Origin: Selenomonas sp052169755
GTDB taxonomy: Bacteria; Bacillota; Negativicutes; Selenomonadales; Selenomonadaceae
NCBI RefSeq assembly: GCF_052169755.1
Contig: NZ_JBQNBV010000128.1
Span: forward strand, 1-5,899
Direction of reading: 5' to 3'
Length of the DNA stretch: 5,899 nt
The position numbers and the translations under genes were made by a program. The notes under the pieces are model-generated. The model was not told the origin of the DNA. It did no database searches and worked only from the letters and a program-made list of their open reading frames with translations. Below, one piece after another: positions 5,851 to 5,899 of this stretch (its first letter is position 1; every line of letters begins with the position of its first letter).

Positions 5851-5899
5851 ATGCCGAGGAAACCGAAACGCCCCTGCCGTATGACAGGCTGCCCGAATC
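5851..5899 (+). CDS. N-terminus of a putative HNH endonuclease (3' end outside window)
   Basis: Only 16 codons are visible: MPRKPKRPCRMTGCPN. The basic start followed by a CxxxxC pair (Cys9, Cys14) and a CPN turn matches, from memory, the N-terminal zinc-binding segment of phage HNH endonucleases encoded between the DUF1492-type regulator and the terminase genes. The GGAGGTG ribosome binding site (5840-5846) sits 4 nt before the ATG. The coding frame runs off the right edge. The HNH motif itself is not in the window, so the call rests on this short segment and on gene order. Confidence 0.6.
   Translation, partial: MPRKPKRPCRMTGCPN

Overview
This window is a piece of a tailed-phage or prophage genome, running from the end of the DNA replication module to the early/late junction. 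The gene order is typical of Firmicutes siphophages: family A DNA polymerase, DUF4406-type protein, primase and SF3 helicase, VRR-NUC nuclease, small helical protein, DUF1492/ArpU-type sigma-like regulator, then the start of a putative HNH gene. Strong AGGAGG-type ribosome binding sites, ATGA gene overlaps, moderately GC-rich coding sequence and very AT-rich intergenic DNA suggest a Bacillota host, possibly a Negativicute such as Selenomonas. The host is inferred from style and remembered gene order, not from a search. All genes are on the + strand.

Region 1 (1-4540) is the replication block. The polymerase is cut by the left window edge and is followed 3 nt later by the DUF4406-type gene. 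That gene overlaps the primase gene by 4 nt. The primase and helicase are usually one polypeptide. Here they lie in two frames, separated by what looks like a one-base deletion at about 3393, inside a GAGATG-CT-GAGATG repeat. A start codon overlapping the primase stop, with AGGAG just upstream, could let a separate helicase be made.

Region 2 (4541-4720) has no gene but is the most structured stretch. Near-identical inverted arms, each with two TGACA units 9 bp apart, flank a 59-bp core that is 83% A+T. The core contains a consensus DnaA box (TTATACACA). The left arm also supplies a perfect TTGACA -35 hexamer. A further TTTGACA sits against the start codon of the nuclease gene. This is a candidate origin and/or operator-promoter.

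Region 3 (4721-5720) is a tight three-gene operon (VRR-NUC nuclease, 80-aa helical protein, DUF1492-type regulator) joined by two ATGA overlaps.

Region 4 (5721-5899) holds three helically phased GTTC repeats, an extended -10 promoter, a strong intrinsic terminator and the first 16 codons of a Cys-containing protein. It looks like a late-gene switch, plausibly controlled by the regulator encoded just upstream. I see no tRNA, rRNA, CRISPR array or insertion sequence. The overall architecture is known; the novelty, if any, lies in the intergenic structures and the split primase-helicase.
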